A stretch of 64,000 bases of DNA. Source: Mesorhizobium sp. 113-3-3 (GTDB lineage: Bacteria; Pseudomonadota; Alphaproteobacteria; Rhizobiales; Rhizobiaceae). The stretch covers positions 3,228,501-3,292,500 of the forward strand of contig NZ_AP023243.1 in the NCBI RefSeq assembly GCF_016756495.1, read 5' to 3'. Below are positions 1 through 8,693 of this stretch, piece after piece. The position numbers and the translations under genes were made by a program. How positions within the stretch are numbered: the stretch's first letter is position 1; every line of letters starts with the position of its first letter. The notes under the pieces are model-generated. The model had not been told where the DNA came from, did not search any database, and was given only the letters and a program-made list of their open reading frames with translations.

Positions 1-1
1 G

Positions 2-361
2 ATCAGGCGCGGCAAGTTCGCCGCCTACACGCTGGCCGGGCTGCTGGCCGCGATCGGCGGGCTGTTCCTGACCTTCTTCACCTATACGGGCGACGCGGCC
101 TATGCCAGCGGCAACGCCTACACGCTGTTCTCGATCGCCGCCGTCGTGCTGGGCGGTGTCTCGCTGTTCGGCGGAAAGGGCAGCGCCATCGGCGCCATCT
201 TCGGCGCACTCGCCTTCCGCACCATCGGCGATTTGTTGTTCGTGTTCGATTTCGATCCGCTCTGGCAGCCTTTGTTCCAGGGCGTTATCCTGCTGATCGC
301 GGTCAGCCTCGGCGCCTTCGCCCTGTTTCGGGTCCGCAACCGGCTGGAGTGGTTCCTGTGA
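2..361 (+). CDS. ABC sugar importer permease, RbsC type (C-terminal part)
   Basis: Only the last 119 residues lie in the window; the gene begins before base 1. The visible part has the hydrophobic segments and the VVLGGVSLFGGKGS stretch typical of the C-terminal half of branched-chain/ribose-type ABC permeases, which form the inner-membrane channel of sugar importers. Its stop codon overlaps the GTG start of the next permease by 4 bases (GTGA), so the two are translationally coupled and probably form a heterodimeric channel. The ATPase and binding protein should lie upstream, outside the window. The family is clear; the substrate cannot be told from this fragment. Confidence 0.88.
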   Translation: MRRGKFAAYTLAGLLAAIGGLFLTFFTYTGDAAYASGNAYTLFSIAAVVLGGVSLFGGKGSAIGAIFGALAFRTIGDLLFVFDFDPLWQPLFQGVILLIAVSLGAFALFRVRNRLEWFL

Positions 362-1362
362 GCGAAACGACGCCGATGGTTGGGAAGAGCGACGGCGGCA
401 TTGCCGGCCGCATGCCGAAATTCATCCGCCGCGCCGACCCGGCGGTGCTGACCGCCTTCGCCTGCATCGTGCTGTTGCTGTTCCTCGGCAGCCTCTATTC
501 CAGAAGCTTCCTGTCGCCTGAATATCTGCTGCAGCAGCTGAAGGTCGCCTCGTTCCTCGGCGTCATCGCCACCGGCATGATGCTGGTCATCCTGCTTGGC
601 CAGATTGACCTGTCGGTGCCGTGGTCGGTCGCGGCGGGCGCCATGATGGCTTGCGCCGCGGCGGCGTACGGTCCGGCCGGGGTGGCGCTCGCCATTCCGT
701 TCGGCATCTTCTGCGGTGTGCTGATCGGCGTCGTCAACGGCATCGGCGTCGCCTATCTGCGCATTCCCTCGATGATCATCACGCTTGCCACCAACGCCGT
801 CGCGCAAGGGCTGATGGTGGTCTACACTGGCGGCTTCTCGCCCCAGGATTCGGCCACGGGCGCCATGCGTTACCTGGCCACAGGGTTCGCCATTCCGGGC
901 GTGCCCAACGCCGTCATCATCTGGGCGCTGATCGGGGCCGCGATGGTGTTCGTGCTGACCCGCACCGGCTTCGGCCGCACCGTCTACGGCATCGGCAACC
1001 GCGAGCGCGCGGCCTATCTCTCGGGCATCGACACAAGGCGCGTGGTGATGATCGCCTTCGCCGTCTCGGGCGGGCTTTCGGCCTTCGGCGGCGTGCTTCT
1101 GGCCGGCTATGCCTCGAAGGCCGCGCAGTCGATGGGCGATGCCTATCTCCTGCCATCGATCGCCGCGGTGGTGCTTGGCGGCACCTCGATCCTCGGCGGG
1201 CGTGGGTCCTATCTCGGCACCGTCGCCGGCGTCATCCTGATCACGCTCTTGCAATCCATCCTGTCGGTCATGCAGATGCCGGAGGCGGGGCGGCAGATCA
1301 TCTATGGCGTCGTCATTGTTGCGATGCTCCTGCTCTACGGCCGCGCGCCGGCAAGCCGCTGA
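358..1362 (+). CDS. ABC sugar importer permease, RbsC type
   Basis: 334-residue inner-membrane permease of the RbsC/branched-chain permease family, with about eight to ten hydrophobic segments. It has GQIDLSVPWSV near residue 85 and VVLGGTSILGGRGSYLGT in the C-terminal third, the second being the same signature as in the preceding permease. I chose the GTG at 358, which overlaps the upstream stop; a GTG three codons earlier is possible. It is a second permease of one importer. The gluconokinase that follows two bases later suggests that the imported sugar is a sugar acid or something converted to gluconate, but this is inference from context only. Confidence 0.9.
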   Translation: MSETTPMVGKSDGGIAGRMPKFIRRADPAVLTAFACIVLLLFLGSLYSRSFLSPEYLLQQLKVASFLGVIATGMMLVILLGQIDLSVPWSVAAGAMMACAAAAYGPAGVALAIPFGIFCGVLIGVVNGIGVAYLRIPSMIITLATNAVAQGLMVVYTGGFSPQDSATGAMRYLATGFAIPGVPNAVIIWALIGAAMVFVLTRTGFGRTVYGIGNRERAAYLSGIDTRRVVMIAFAVSGGLSAFGGVLLAGYASKAAQSMGDAYLLPSIAAVVLGGTSILGGRGSYLGTVAGVILITLLQSILSVMQMPEAGRQIIYGVVIVAMLLLYGRAPASR

Positions 1363-1364
1363 CG

Positions 1365-1913
1365 ATGGACGGAGAAACAGTACAGGCGCCGGCGGGCGCT
1401 CCCGGCTCCGCGCCTCCGGCGATCGTGGTGATGGGCGTCGCCGGTTGCGGCAAGTCGGCTGTCGGCATCGCGCTGGCGGCCGCGCTGGATGCCGTCTTTA
1501 TCGAAGGCGACAGGCTGCATCCGCCGGAGAATGTGGCGCGCATGGCGAGCGGCGAGCCGCTTACCGACCAGTTGCGCGAAGGCTGGCTCGATGCGATCGG
1601 GGAGCGTATCGCGGCGTCGGTCCGCGAAGGGCAGGGCGTGGTCGCGGCCTGCTCGGCGCTGAAGCGCAGCTATCGCGAACGCCTGCGCGGCTTTTGCCCG
1701 GACATCGTCTTCCTCTATCTGGAAATCGACCCGGCGACGGCGCGTCAGCGGGTCGCCAGCCGGAAGGGCCATTTCATGCCGGCAAGCCTGGTCGACAGCC
1801 AGTTCGCCATTCTCGAGCCGCCGGGGAAGGATGAGCGGGCGCTGACGATCGACGCGACGCGCCCTGTCGCGGATGTCCTCGCGGAAGCAATGCATCTGCT
1901 GACCGGGACATGA
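1365..1913 (+). CDS. gntK: Gluconokinase
   Basis: 182-residue cytoplasmic kinase, the usual length for GntK-type gluconokinase, which phosphorylates D-gluconate to 6-phosphogluconate with ATP, feeding the Entner-Doudoroff and pentose phosphate pathways. The P-loop GVAGCGKS is at residues 24-31, followed by the family signature EGDRLHPPENVARMASGEPL and the ACSALKRSYRERLR segment. Starts two bases after the permease stop, so it is the last gene of the sugar-uptake operon. A short Ala/Pro/Gly-rich N-terminal extension of about 18 residues precedes the kinase fold. Confidence 0.93.
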   Translation: MDGETVQAPAGAPGSAPPAIVVMGVAGCGKSAVGIALAAALDAVFIEGDRLHPPENVARMASGEPLTDQLREGWLDAIGERIAASVREGQGVVAACSALKRSYRERLRGFCPDIVFLYLEIDPATARQRVASRKGHFMPASLVDSQFAILEPPGKDERALTIDATRPVADVLAEAMHLLTGT

Positions 1914-1995
1914 GCCGGCATCGTTGGCTGCCACGGCATCGTCCTGCGCGATCATGGAATCTTACGATGACCAACGCCGCCCGCCGGCCGTCGAT

Positions 1996-2445
1996 CTAAA
2001 TCTGCGACGACAACTCGACCGGGAAATCGTCGTTGTCGGCATCGCGCATGGCGGCGAGGCTTCTGTTATCGAGCACCTCGGCGATAGCCTGGCGGACTTC
2101 CAGCATCATATGCCGGACCTGGCAGGTCGCCTCGTCGCAATCCTCGCAGCGCTGGTATTGCGTGCGGCTGGCGCACGGGATCGGCGCCAGCGGCCCGTCC
2201 AGCACGCGCACGACATGGCCGATCTTGATCTCGGAGGCCGGGCGGGCGAGGCGATAGCCGCCCTCCTTGCCCTTGCGGCTCTGGACGAAGCCTGCATTGC
2301 GCAATTCGCCCAGGATGGCGTCGAGGAATTTCTTCGGGATGTTGTTGGCGACCGCGATGTCGTTGACGAAGGCCAGTTGGCCAACCGGAAGACTGGAAAG
2401 ATGCACGAGGGCCTTGAGGCCGTATTTGCCTTTTTTTGTCAGCAT
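1996..2445 (-). CDS. Rrf2-family transcriptional regulator with Cys cluster
   Basis: 149-residue regulator. The N-terminal winged helix (MLTKKGKYGLKALVHLS) is typical of Rrf2/IscR proteins. Four cysteines lie at 91, 100, 103 and 108, a spacing (8-2-4) unlike the three-Cys pattern of IscR or RirA, so it may hold an Fe-S cluster or act as a thiol sensor with different geometry. It lies on the same strand as, and about 250 bases downstream of, the second sulfate-binding protein gene, so control of sulfur uptake or cysteine/Fe-S supply is plausible. No good Shine-Dalgarno sequence precedes the ATG. Family assignment is firm; the ligand is unknown. Confidence 0.9.
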   Translation of the reverse strand: MLTKKGKYGLKALVHLSSLPVGQLAFVNDIAVANNIPKKFLDAILGELRNAGFVQSRKGKEGGYRLARPASEIKIGHVVRVLDGPLAPIPCASRTQYQRCEDCDEATCQVRHMMLEVRQAIAEVLDNRSLAAMRDADNDDFPVELSSQI

Positions 2446-2517
2446 GCCCGAGTCAACCCGTTAAAGCCCCAACCACCCCGCATCTGGCGGCTGTTTGTGT
2501 GCAAATGATGACGGTTT

Positions 2518-2532
2518 CGCCACGCGGTGGCG
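2518..2532. promoter_or_regulatory. Inverted repeat upstream of the Rrf2 gene
   Basis: CGCCAC-GCG-GTGGCG, perfect 6-base arms with a 3-base centre, 73 bases upstream of the Rrf2 start codon. Possible autoregulatory operator; short arms in GC-rich DNA make chance occurrence a real possibility. Confidence 0.25.
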
Positions 2533-2629
2533 TTTCGCGACACAAGACGCCAAGTGGCACGTTAGGCACAAACGCGTTGATTCTTTGTAACGTTTTGCCG
2601 GTAGGGCGTCGCATTCGCCCTGGCGGATG

Positions 2630-2665
2630 GCAAAAACGAAGAAAGTCGGCTTGTTGCCGGCTTTC
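2630..2665 (-). terminator. Rho-independent terminator of the second sbp gene
   Basis: Read on the minus strand, a 10-base stem with one mismatch (GAAAGCCGGC, loop AACAA, GCCGACTTTC) is followed by TTCGTTTTT. It starts about 28 bases after the sbp stop codon, so it should separate sbp from the Rrf2 gene. Confidence 0.65.
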
Positions 2666-2693
2666 CCGCATCTGTTCTTGCGTACTGTAGCCG

Positions 2694-3680
2694 TCAGCGG
2701 CTGCCATAGGCCTGGTCGAGCAGGCCGCCGGCGGCGAAATGCTCTTTCTGGATCTTGTCCCAGCCGCCGAAGACATCTTCCACTGTCAGCAGGCGCACCT
2801 CCGGGAAGTCGGCCTTGTGTTTGGCGGCGACGGCTGCGTCACGCACCCGGTTGCCGTTCTGGGCAAGGATTTCCTGGCCTTCCGGCGTGTAGAGGAAGTC
2901 GAGATAGGTCTTGGCCAGATCGCGCGTGCCGTGCTGGTCAGCGACCTTGTCGACGATCGCCACCGGGAATTCGGCGAGCAGGCTGACCGAGGGCGTGACC
3001 TGCTCGAACTTGTCGTCGCCATACTCCTTGCGGATGCCGCGCGTCTCGGATTCGAAGGTGATCAGCACGTCGCCGATCTCGCGCTGCACGAAGGTGGTGG
3101 TCGCCGCACGTCCGCCCGTGTCGAAGATCGGCACGTTGTTGAACAGCTTGGTGATGAACTCCTTCACCTTGGCGTCGTCGCCCTTGAAGGCCTCCTTGGC
3201 GTAGGCGGTGGCCGCCAGATAGGTGTAGCGCGCATTGCCCGAGGTTTTCGGATTGGGGAAGATCACCTGCACGTCGTCGCGCACCAGATCGTTCCAGTCC
3301 TTGATGTGCTTGGGGTTGCCGGCGCGGACGAGGAACGAAGGCAGCGAATAGAAGGGCGAGGCGTTGTCGGGAAAGTCCTTCTGCCAGTCGGCGGAGACGA
3401 GCCCTTTCTTGACCAGGAAATCGATGTCGGTGACCTGGTTGAAGGTGACGACATCGGCACCAAGGCCCTCGGCGATGGCGCGCGCCTGCGCCGAGGTGCC
3501 GGCATGCGACTGGTCGACGGTGACGCCTGGATGGCCGGCGACGAAGGCCTTGTTGACCTGGACGAACAGTTCGCGGCCGACGTCGTAGGAGGCGTTGAGC
3601 AGCTTGTCGGCCGACCAGGCTTGGGAGGATGCGAGGACCAGGCCGGCAACAGTGGCAACGCCGAGGAAAAATCGCTTCAT
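2694..3680 (-). CDS. sbp: Sulfate/thiosulfate ABC transporter periplasmic binding protein (second copy)
   Basis: 328 residues with a signal peptide ending near AWSA at residues 21-24. Matches the Sbp/CysP family: LLNASYDVGRELF, QSHAGTSAQARAIAEGLGADVVTFN, NPKTSGNARYTYLAA and FPVAIVDKVAD are the family's anion-binding and structural motifs. It delivers sulfate or thiosulfate to a CysTWA importer in the inner membrane. GGAG lies 8 bases before the ATG. This is the second binding protein of the locus, separated from cysA by a toxin-antitoxin module on the other strand, so it needs its own promoter. It may differ in preference (sulfate versus thiosulfate) from the copy at 7457-8485. Confidence 0.93.
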   Translation of the reverse strand: MKRFFLGVATVAGLVLASSQAWSADKLLNASYDVGRELFVQVNKAFVAGHPGVTVDQSHAGTSAQARAIAEGLGADVVTFNQVTDIDFLVKKGLVSADWQKDFPDNASPFYSLPSFLVRAGNPKHIKDWNDLVRDDVQVIFPNPKTSGNARYTYLAATAYAKEAFKGDDAKVKEFITKLFNNVPIFDTGGRAATTTFVQREIGDVLITFESETRGIRKEYGDDKFEQVTPSVSLLAEFPVAIVDKVADQHGTRDLAKTYLDFLYTPEGQEILAQNGNRVRDAAVAAKHKADFPEVRLLTVEDVFGGWDKIQKEHFAAGGLLDQAYGSR

Positions 3681-3866
3681 GAAAAAGGCTCCGGATGCAA
3701 TGCGTTATGGCTCGACCATAGCCGTGGCGCAGGGGGCGGGGCGAGGTATGGGGGATGGCTCCGCGACCTTGCCACGAGAAAAGATATGGCCAACACTACG
3801 GTTCCTTAGAATTCTGTTCCAGACTTCGGCCTGCGTTTTGCTGTCGCTTGCCGGGAGCTGCTGTTT

Positions 3867-3889
3867 GGCATATACATATGGCATATACA
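3867..3889 (+). promoter_or_regulatory. Direct repeat before vapB (possible operator)
   Basis: GGCATATACA occurs twice, at 3867-3876 and 3880-3889, 13 bases apart, in an AT-rich patch just before the Shine-Dalgarno GGAGG at 3893-3897. Antitoxins of this type usually repress their own promoter, and this repeat is the obvious candidate site. Confidence 0.4.
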
Positions 3890-3902
3890 AACGGAGGCAG
3901 TC

Positions 3903-4178
3903 ATGCCCCAGCATCGCCACACAGCAACGCCGCCACCGAAGGAGGCGAAACTGTTCCGCAACAACCGCAGCCAGGCGGTGCGCATTCCTGTCGAATTCGA
4001 GCTCCCTGGCGACAAGGTTCTGATCAGCCGTGAAGGCGGCCGCCTGATCATTGAGCCGGTCCGCAAACCCGGCCTTGCCGCGCTGCTCGCCCAATGGGCG
4101 AAAGAGGCGCCGCTTGGTCCTGAGGACGACTTTCCCGAGATCGACGATGCGCCTGTCGAAGCCGAGGACATTTTTTGA
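3903..4178 (+). CDS. vapB: VapB-type antitoxin (AbrB/SpoVT fold)
   Basis: 91 residues. The swapped-hairpin DNA-binding motif is visible in KLFRNNRSQAVRIPVEFELP, followed by DKVLISREGGRLIIEPV, as in VapB/VagC antitoxins. The acidic C-terminus (EDDFPEIDDAPVEAEDIF) should wrap around and inhibit the toxin. GGAGG lies 5 bases before the ATG. Its stop overlaps the toxin's start (TGATG), the normal arrangement for such pairs. Autorepression through the upstream repeat is expected from the family. Confidence 0.88.
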   Translation: MPQHRHTATPPPKEAKLFRNNRSQAVRIPVEFELPGDKVLISREGGRLIIEPVRKPGLAALLAQWAKEAPLGPEDDFPEIDDAPVEAEDIF

Positions 4179-4576
4179 TGCGGTTCATGCTGGATACGAA
4201 CATCATCAGCGACATGATCCGGAACCCGGCTGGCAAGGCTGCCAGTGCAATGGTGCGCGAGGGAGACGCCGCTGTGTGTACCAGCATCGTCGTCGCCTCT
4301 GAATTGCGGTATGGCTGCGCCAGGAAAGGCTCGGCCAAGCTGCTCAAGAAGGTCGAGGACCTGCTGGCTGAAATCCCTGTCTTGCCGCTCGATGTGCCGG
4401 TGGACGCCGAGTACGGCGCGCTTCGCACCGAGCTGGAGGCCGTTGGCCAACCCATTGGCCACAATGACCTTTTTATTGCCGCTCACGCCTGCGTGTTAGG
4501 CGCCATTTTGGTGACGGCCAGCATCGGGGAGTTCACCCGGATACGGAAGCTGAAGGTCGAGAACTGGCTGGAATAG
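4178..4576 (+). CDS. vapC: VapC-type PIN-domain toxin ribonuclease
   Basis: 132-residue PIN domain. Acidic metal-binding residues are visible at D6 (FMLDTNIISD), E42 (VVASELRYG) and D97 (IGHNDLFIAAHA). At the fourth conserved position the usual TNN/TRD is TAS (residues 113-115), a small departure. The end, RIRKLKVENWLE, is typical of VapC. VapC toxins cleave tRNA or other RNA when the antitoxin is degraded. The ATG at 4178 shares one base with the antitoxin stop. The stop lies 14 bases from the converging end of cysA, so the pair fits tightly between the sulfate genes. Confidence 0.9.
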   Translation: MRFMLDTNIISDMIRNPAGKAASAMVREGDAAVCTSIVVASELRYGCARKGSAKLLKKVEDLLAEIPVLPLDVPVDAEYGALRTELEAVGQPIGHNDLFIAAHACVLGAILVTASIGEFTRIRKLKVENWLE

Positions 4577-4590
4577 CGCCGACCTCGAGA

Positions 4591-5631
4591 TCAGGCCGCC
4601 GGAAACAGCTTCCAACGCCCCGGGCGGAACGCCACCCGGCTTTTCTGCGCGGCGGGATGGCCGACCGGCAGCTCAATCTCGACCCGCTGGCGCTCGCCGC
4701 CGATCTCGAGTTCGACGCGCCGTGTTCCCGCGACGCGGCGGCTGGCGGCGACCGTGCCGGCGATGCAGCCGCTGCAGCCGTCGAGCAGTTCGACATCGTG
4801 CGGGCGGAAATAGAGCGTCGCCTCGCCCTCGGGCGCATGCGGCGCCGACAGCCCGATCGGGCGATCGGCGAGCCAGATCTCGCCATTCTCGACCTTGACG
4901 GGAAGCGAGCTCGATTCACCGATGAAGCCGTAGACGAAAGGCGAGTTCGGCGTGTCGTATATATCGTCGGCGGTGCCGACCTGCTCGATGCGGCCCTGGC
5001 TCATCACCACGACGCGGTCGGCAAGCTCCAGCGCCTCTTCCTGGTCATGGGTGACGAAGACGGTGGTGTGGCCGGTGCGGTCATGGATCTCGCGCAGCCA
5101 GCGGCGCAGTTCCCGGCGCACCTGAGCGTCGAGCGCACCGAACGGTTCGTCGAGCAGCAGCACCTTGGGTTCGATGGCCATGGCGCGCGCCAGCGCGACA
5201 CGCTGCCGCTGGCCGCCCGAGAGCTGCGCCGGATAGCGTTTCTCCAACCCCGAAAGCTGGACGAGATCGAGAAGCTCGGAGGCGCGGCGGCGTATTTCCT
5301 GCGCCGGCGGCCGCGAGGACCCATGCCGGACTTTCAGGCCGAAGCCGATATTGTCGGCCACGGTCATGTGCCGGAACAGCGCATAATGCTGGAAGACGAA
5401 GCCGACATTGCGCTCCTGGATCGACTTCTGCGAAGCATCCTCGTCGCCGAAGAAGATCTTGCCGCGCGTCGGCCGCTCCAGCCCGGCGATCAGCCTGAGC
5501 AGCGTCGTCTTGCCGGAACCGGACGGCCCCAGCAAGGCGATCAGTTCGCCCGACTTGATGTCGAGCGACACGTCGTGGAGCGCCGGAAACCGCTCGAACT
5601 CCTTGCGCACATTGGCAACGCGAACTTCCAT
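4591..5631 (-). CDS. cysA: Sulfate/thiosulfate ABC importer ATPase
   Basis: 346 residues. Walker [10 protein letters not shown] at 35-43, signature LSGGQRQR near 135, Walker [13 protein letters not shown] and the switch His in FVTHDQEEA are all intact. The C-terminal 100 residues form the TOBE-like regulatory domain of CysA (FRPHDVELL). It energises sulfate uptake. I chose the ATG at 5631 (MEVRVANV), which is preceded by AGAGGG, over an ATG 12 codons upstream that overlaps cysW. The cysW stop is 13 bases away, so it is last in the cysTWA operon. Confidence 0.95.
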   Translation of the reverse strand: MEVRVANVRKEFERFPALHDVSLDIKSGELIALLGPSGSGKTTLLRLIAGLERPTRGKIFFGDEDASQKSIQERNVGFVFQHYALFRHMTVADNIGFGLKVRHGSSRPPAQEIRRRASELLDLVQLSGLEKRYPAQLSGGQRQRVALARAMAIEPKVLLLDEPFGALDAQVRRELRRWLREIHDRTGHTTVFVTHDQEEALELADRVVVMSQGRIEQVGTADDIYDTPNSPFVYGFIGESSSLPVKVENGEIWLADRPIGLSAPHAPEGEATLYFRPHDVELLDGCSGCIAGTVAASRRVAGTRRVELEIGGERQRVEIELPVGHPAAQKSRVAFRPGRWKLFPAA

Positions 5632-5644
5632 ACAAATCCCTCTG

Positions 5645-6529
5645 TCAGTGTCCGCGCGTCGCGGCAAGCTCGGCGCCGTAGCGCATCTCGAGCAGTGTTT
5701 TCAAGACCAGCGTGACGAGCGCCAGCCCGGCAAGCAATGAGGCGACGGCGAAAGCGCCGACCGCGTTGTACTCGTTGTAGAGGATTTCGACATGCAGCGG
5801 CATGGTGTTGGTAAGGCCCCTGATATGGCCCGACACCACCGACACCGCGCCGAATTCGCCCATGGCGCGCGCGTTGCACAGCAGCACGCCGTAGAGCAGG
5901 CCCCATTTGACGTTGGGCAGCGTCACATACCAGAAGGTCTGCCAGCCATTGGCGCCGAGCGAAAGCGCTGCTTCCTCGTCGCCATTACCCTGTTCCTGCA
6001 TCAGCGGGATCAGTTCGCGGGCGACGAAGGGGAAGGTGACGAAGACGGTGGCCAGCACAATGCCGGGGACCGCGAACAGGATCTGGATGCCGTGCCCCTT
6101 CAGCCAGTCGCCGAGCAAGCCTTGCGCGCCGAACAGCAGCACATAGACCAGGCCGGAGATGACCGGCGAGACCGAGAAGGGCAGGTCGATCAGCGTGGTC
6201 AGGAACGCCTTGCCCTTGAATTCGAACTTGGCGATGGCCCAGGCGGCGGAAATGCCGAAGACGACATTGAGCGGCACCGAGATCGCGGCGACAAGCAGCG
6301 TCAGGTGGATGGCCGAGCGTGCGTCCGGTTCGCCCAGCGCCTGCGTATAGGCGCCGACGCCTTTCGCCAACGCCTCATGGAAGACGATGATCAGCGGCAA
6401 AAGCAGGAAGACGCCGAGGAAGACAAAAGCGATGGCCATCAGCACGGCTTGTGCGGGACGGCTTTCGGTCACCGCCGCCGACCGGCTCTCATGGTACGGT
6501 TCGTAGGATTTGATTTCAGGATCAGCCAT
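5645..6529 (-). CDS. cysW: Sulfate/thiosulfate ABC importer permease CysW
   Basis: 294-residue inner-membrane permease with six predicted membrane segments and the EAA loop [21 protein letters not shown]. The family stretch [20 protein letters not shown] near residue 215 identifies CysW. The ATG at 6529 overlaps the cysT stop by 8 bases; a start 21 codons upstream would run far into cysT and encodes an unlikely N-terminus. Forms the membrane channel with CysT. Confidence 0.94.
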   Translation of the reverse strand: MADPEIKSYEPYHESRSAAVTESRPAQAVLMAIAFVFLGVFLLLPLIIVFHEALAKGVGAYTQALGEPDARSAIHLTLLVAAISVPLNVVFGISAAWAIAKFEFKGKAFLTTLIDLPFSVSPVISGLVYVLLFGAQGLLGDWLKGHGIQILFAVPGIVLATVFVTFPFVARELIPLMQEQGNGDEEAALSLGANGWQTFWYVTLPNVKWGLLYGVLLCNARAMGEFGAVSVVSGHIRGLTNTMPLHVEILYNEYNAVGAFAVASLLAGLALVTLVLKTLLEMRYGAELAATRGH

Positions 6530-7373
6530 AGCGCTTGCGGCTCCATGTCTGCACGAGATTGACGACCAGAAGCATGACGAACGACAAGGCAAGCATGATC
6601 GCCGCGATCGCGGTCGCCGCCGGGTAATTGTATTCCTCCAACCGGATGACGATCAGAAGCGGTGCGATCTCCGATTTATAAGGCAGGTTGCCGGCAATGA
6701 AGATGACCGAGCCGTATTCGCCGACGCCGCGCGCAAAGGCCAGCGAGAAGCCGGTGATGATGGCCGGCGCCAGGCCCGGAAACAGCACGCGGGTGATGAT
6801 CTGGAAGCGACTGGCGCCAAGCGTGGCCGCGGCTTCCTCCACCTCCTTGTCGATCTCCTCCATGATCGGCTGCACGGTGCGCACGACGAAGGGCAGGCCG
6901 ATGAAAACGAGTGCCACGACGATGCCGAGCGGCGTATAGGCGACCTTGATGCCGAGCGGCATCAGCAATTTGCCGATCCAGCCGTTCGGCGCATAGAGCG
7001 TGGTCAGCGCAATGCCGGCCACCGCGGTCGGCAGGGCGAAGGGCAGGTCGACCATGGCATCGACGATGCGACGGCCGGGAAAGCGGTAGCGCACCAGCAC
7101 CCAGGCGACGAGTGTGCCGAAGACGACATTGACGGCCGCCGCGAGGAAGGCGGTGCCGAAGCTGATTTCCAGCGCGTTGATGGTGCGCCGGTCGCTGGCG
7201 ATCGCCCAGAAGTCAGCCCAGCCGAGCGAGGCCGAGCGCCAGATCAGCCCGGACAACGGAATGAGGATGATGAGGGTGAGGTAGGCAAGCGAGAAGCCGA
7301 GCGTCAATCCGAAACCCGGAATGACACTCGGCTGCCTGAATCGCCACCCCGCCTGCGCGGGTGCTGTGCTCAT
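6522..7373 (-). CDS. cysT: Sulfate/thiosulfate ABC importer permease CysT
   Basis: 283-residue inner-membrane permease. It has the CysT landmarks [20 protein letters not shown], the EAA loop [21 protein letters not shown] and [19 protein letters not shown]. The N-terminal 20 residues are cytoplasmic and polar. It follows the binding-protein gene by 83 bases and overlaps cysW, consistent with one operon of sbp-cysT-cysW-cysA. Confidence 0.94.
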   Translation of the reverse strand: MSTAPAQAGWRFRQPSVIPGFGLTLGFSLAYLTLIILIPLSGLIWRSASLGWADFWAIASDRRTINALEISFGTAFLAAAVNVVFGTLVAWVLVRYRFPGRRIVDAMVDLPFALPTAVAGIALTTLYAPNGWIGKLLMPLGIKVAYTPLGIVVALVFIGLPFVVRTVQPIMEEIDKEVEEAAATLGASRFQIITRVLFPGLAPAIITGFSLAFARGVGEYGSVIFIAGNLPYKSEIAPLLIVIRLEEYNYPAATAIAAIMLALSFVMLLVVNLVQTWSRKRYG

Positions 7374-7456
7374 GGAATTCTGGATCGTCCCTTCTTACTC
7401 AACCAGATTGTCGCTGAAGAAGCCCATTCGCTGGCTTCTTCAGGCACTGCCCAACC

Positions 7457-8485
7457 TCACTGGGCCGGCTTGTAGATCTGGTCGAATATACCACCGTCGC
7501 CGAAATGATAAGGCTGGGCCTTCTTCCAGCCGCCGAAAAGCGGATCGTCGATGGAGATCAGCTTGATGTCGGGGGTCTTGGGCAGATCCGCCGGCGCCAC
7601 CAGTTCAGGCTTGGCCGGGCGATAGTGGTTCTTGGCGATGATCGTCTGGCCTTCCTTGGAATAGAGCCAACCGAGATAGGCCTCGGCCACCTTGCGCGTG
7701 CCTTTGGCGTCGACATTGGCGTCGACGATGGCCACCGGCGGTTCGGCCAGGATCGATGTCGGCGGATAGACGATCTCGAAATTGTCGGCGCCGAATTCGT
7801 CGAGGGCCAGATAGGCGTCGTTTTCCCAGCCGATCAGCACGTCGCCGATGCCCTTTTGCGCGAAGGTGACGGTCGAGCCGCGCGCACCGGTGTCGAGAAC
7901 CGGGGCATTGGCGTAGAGCTTGCCGACGAATTCCTTGGTCTTGGCCTCGTCGCCGCCGTCATTGGCGTTGGCGTAGGCCCAGGCCGCCAGATAGTTCCAG
8001 CGCGCGCCGCCGGAGGTCTTCGGGTTGGGCGTGATCACCTGGGTGCCGTCCTTGACGAGGTCGCTCCAGTCGTGGATGCCCTTGGGATTGCCCTTGCGGA
8101 CCAGGAAGATGATGGTCGAGGTGTAAGGCGCTGAATTGTTTTCGAATTTCTTGCGCCAGTCGGGATTGATCTTCTTCGATTTCGAGACGATGGCGTTGAT
8201 GTCGCCCTCGAGCGCCAGCGTCACCACGTCGGCGTCAAGGCCGTCGATCACGGCGCGCGCCTGGGCGCCCGATCCGCCATGCGACTGCTGGATCGTCACC
8301 GTCTCGCCGGTCTCGGCCTTCCAGTGCGCGGCGAAGGCCTCGTCATAGGCCTTGTAGAGCTCACGTGTCGGATCGTAGGACACGTTGAGGATGGTGGTGT
8401 CGGCGAACGCGAAACCGAGCGTGCCGAACTGGACAGATGTGGCGACCAGTGCGCCGAGCAGTTTCCGGAAATGAGGTTTGGTCAT
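7457..8485 (-). CDS. sbp: Sulfate/thiosulfate ABC transporter periplasmic binding protein (first copy)
   Basis: 342 residues with a signal peptide (cleavage near FAFADT, residue 28-30). Motifs of the Sbp/CysP family: [62 protein letters not shown] and [11 protein letters not shown]. First gene of the operon, so it is transcribed most strongly. Its closer sequence to typical Sbp (YDPTRELY) than the second copy suggests sulfate as main ligand, which is inference. Confidence 0.94.
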   Translation of the reverse strand: MTKPHFRKLLGALVATSVQFGTLGFAFADTTILNVSYDPTRELYKAYDEAFAAHWKAETGETVTIQQSHGGSGAQARAVIDGLDADVVTLALEGDINAIVSKSKKINPDWRKKFENNSAPYTSTIIFLVRKGNPKGIHDWSDLVKDGTQVITPNPKTSGGARWNYLAAWAYANANDGGDEAKTKEFVGKLYANAPVLDTGARGSTVTFAQKGIGDVLIGWENDAYLALDEFGADNFEIVYPPTSILAEPPVAIVDANVDAKGTRKVAEAYLGWLYSKEGQTIIAKNHYRPAKPELVAPADLPKTPDIKLISIDDPLFGGWKKAQPYHFGDGGIFDQIYKPAQ

Positions 8486-8566
8486 TTCTGCCTCCGTTGA
8501 ACCCGCGCCAAATCTAGCGAATTGATAGAAATTAGATGCATCGAATGTTGCCTTTTTTGCCCTCCT

Positions 8567-8614
8567 GAAGAAAATCTTCGATGATCTTCCGCTGCATGAG
8601 GAAATATTTTCCTC
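8567..8614. promoter_or_regulatory. Palindromes upstream of the sulfate operon
   Basis: Two perfect inverted repeats lie 82-130 bases upstream of the sbp start: GAAGA-AAA-TCTTC at 8567-8579 and GAGGAAA-TAT-TTTCCTC at 8598-8614. They sit in an AT-rich stretch, unusual for this GC-rich DNA, and could be operators for a sulfur or Fe-S regulator. No promoter hexamers are convincing. Confidence 0.35.
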
Positions 8615-8693
8615 GCAGGTGCCAAGCGCGGATTCGAGGTCTATCTAGGAACGTGCGATGCCGAGGCAAGGTCGCTTGGGGCAGGTTCGGCAA

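Noticed and set aside
3681..3902. Small genes in the gap between the second sbp and vapB
   Set aside because: Open frames here overlap the real genes or lack any start signal; the stretch looks like divergent promoter sequence.
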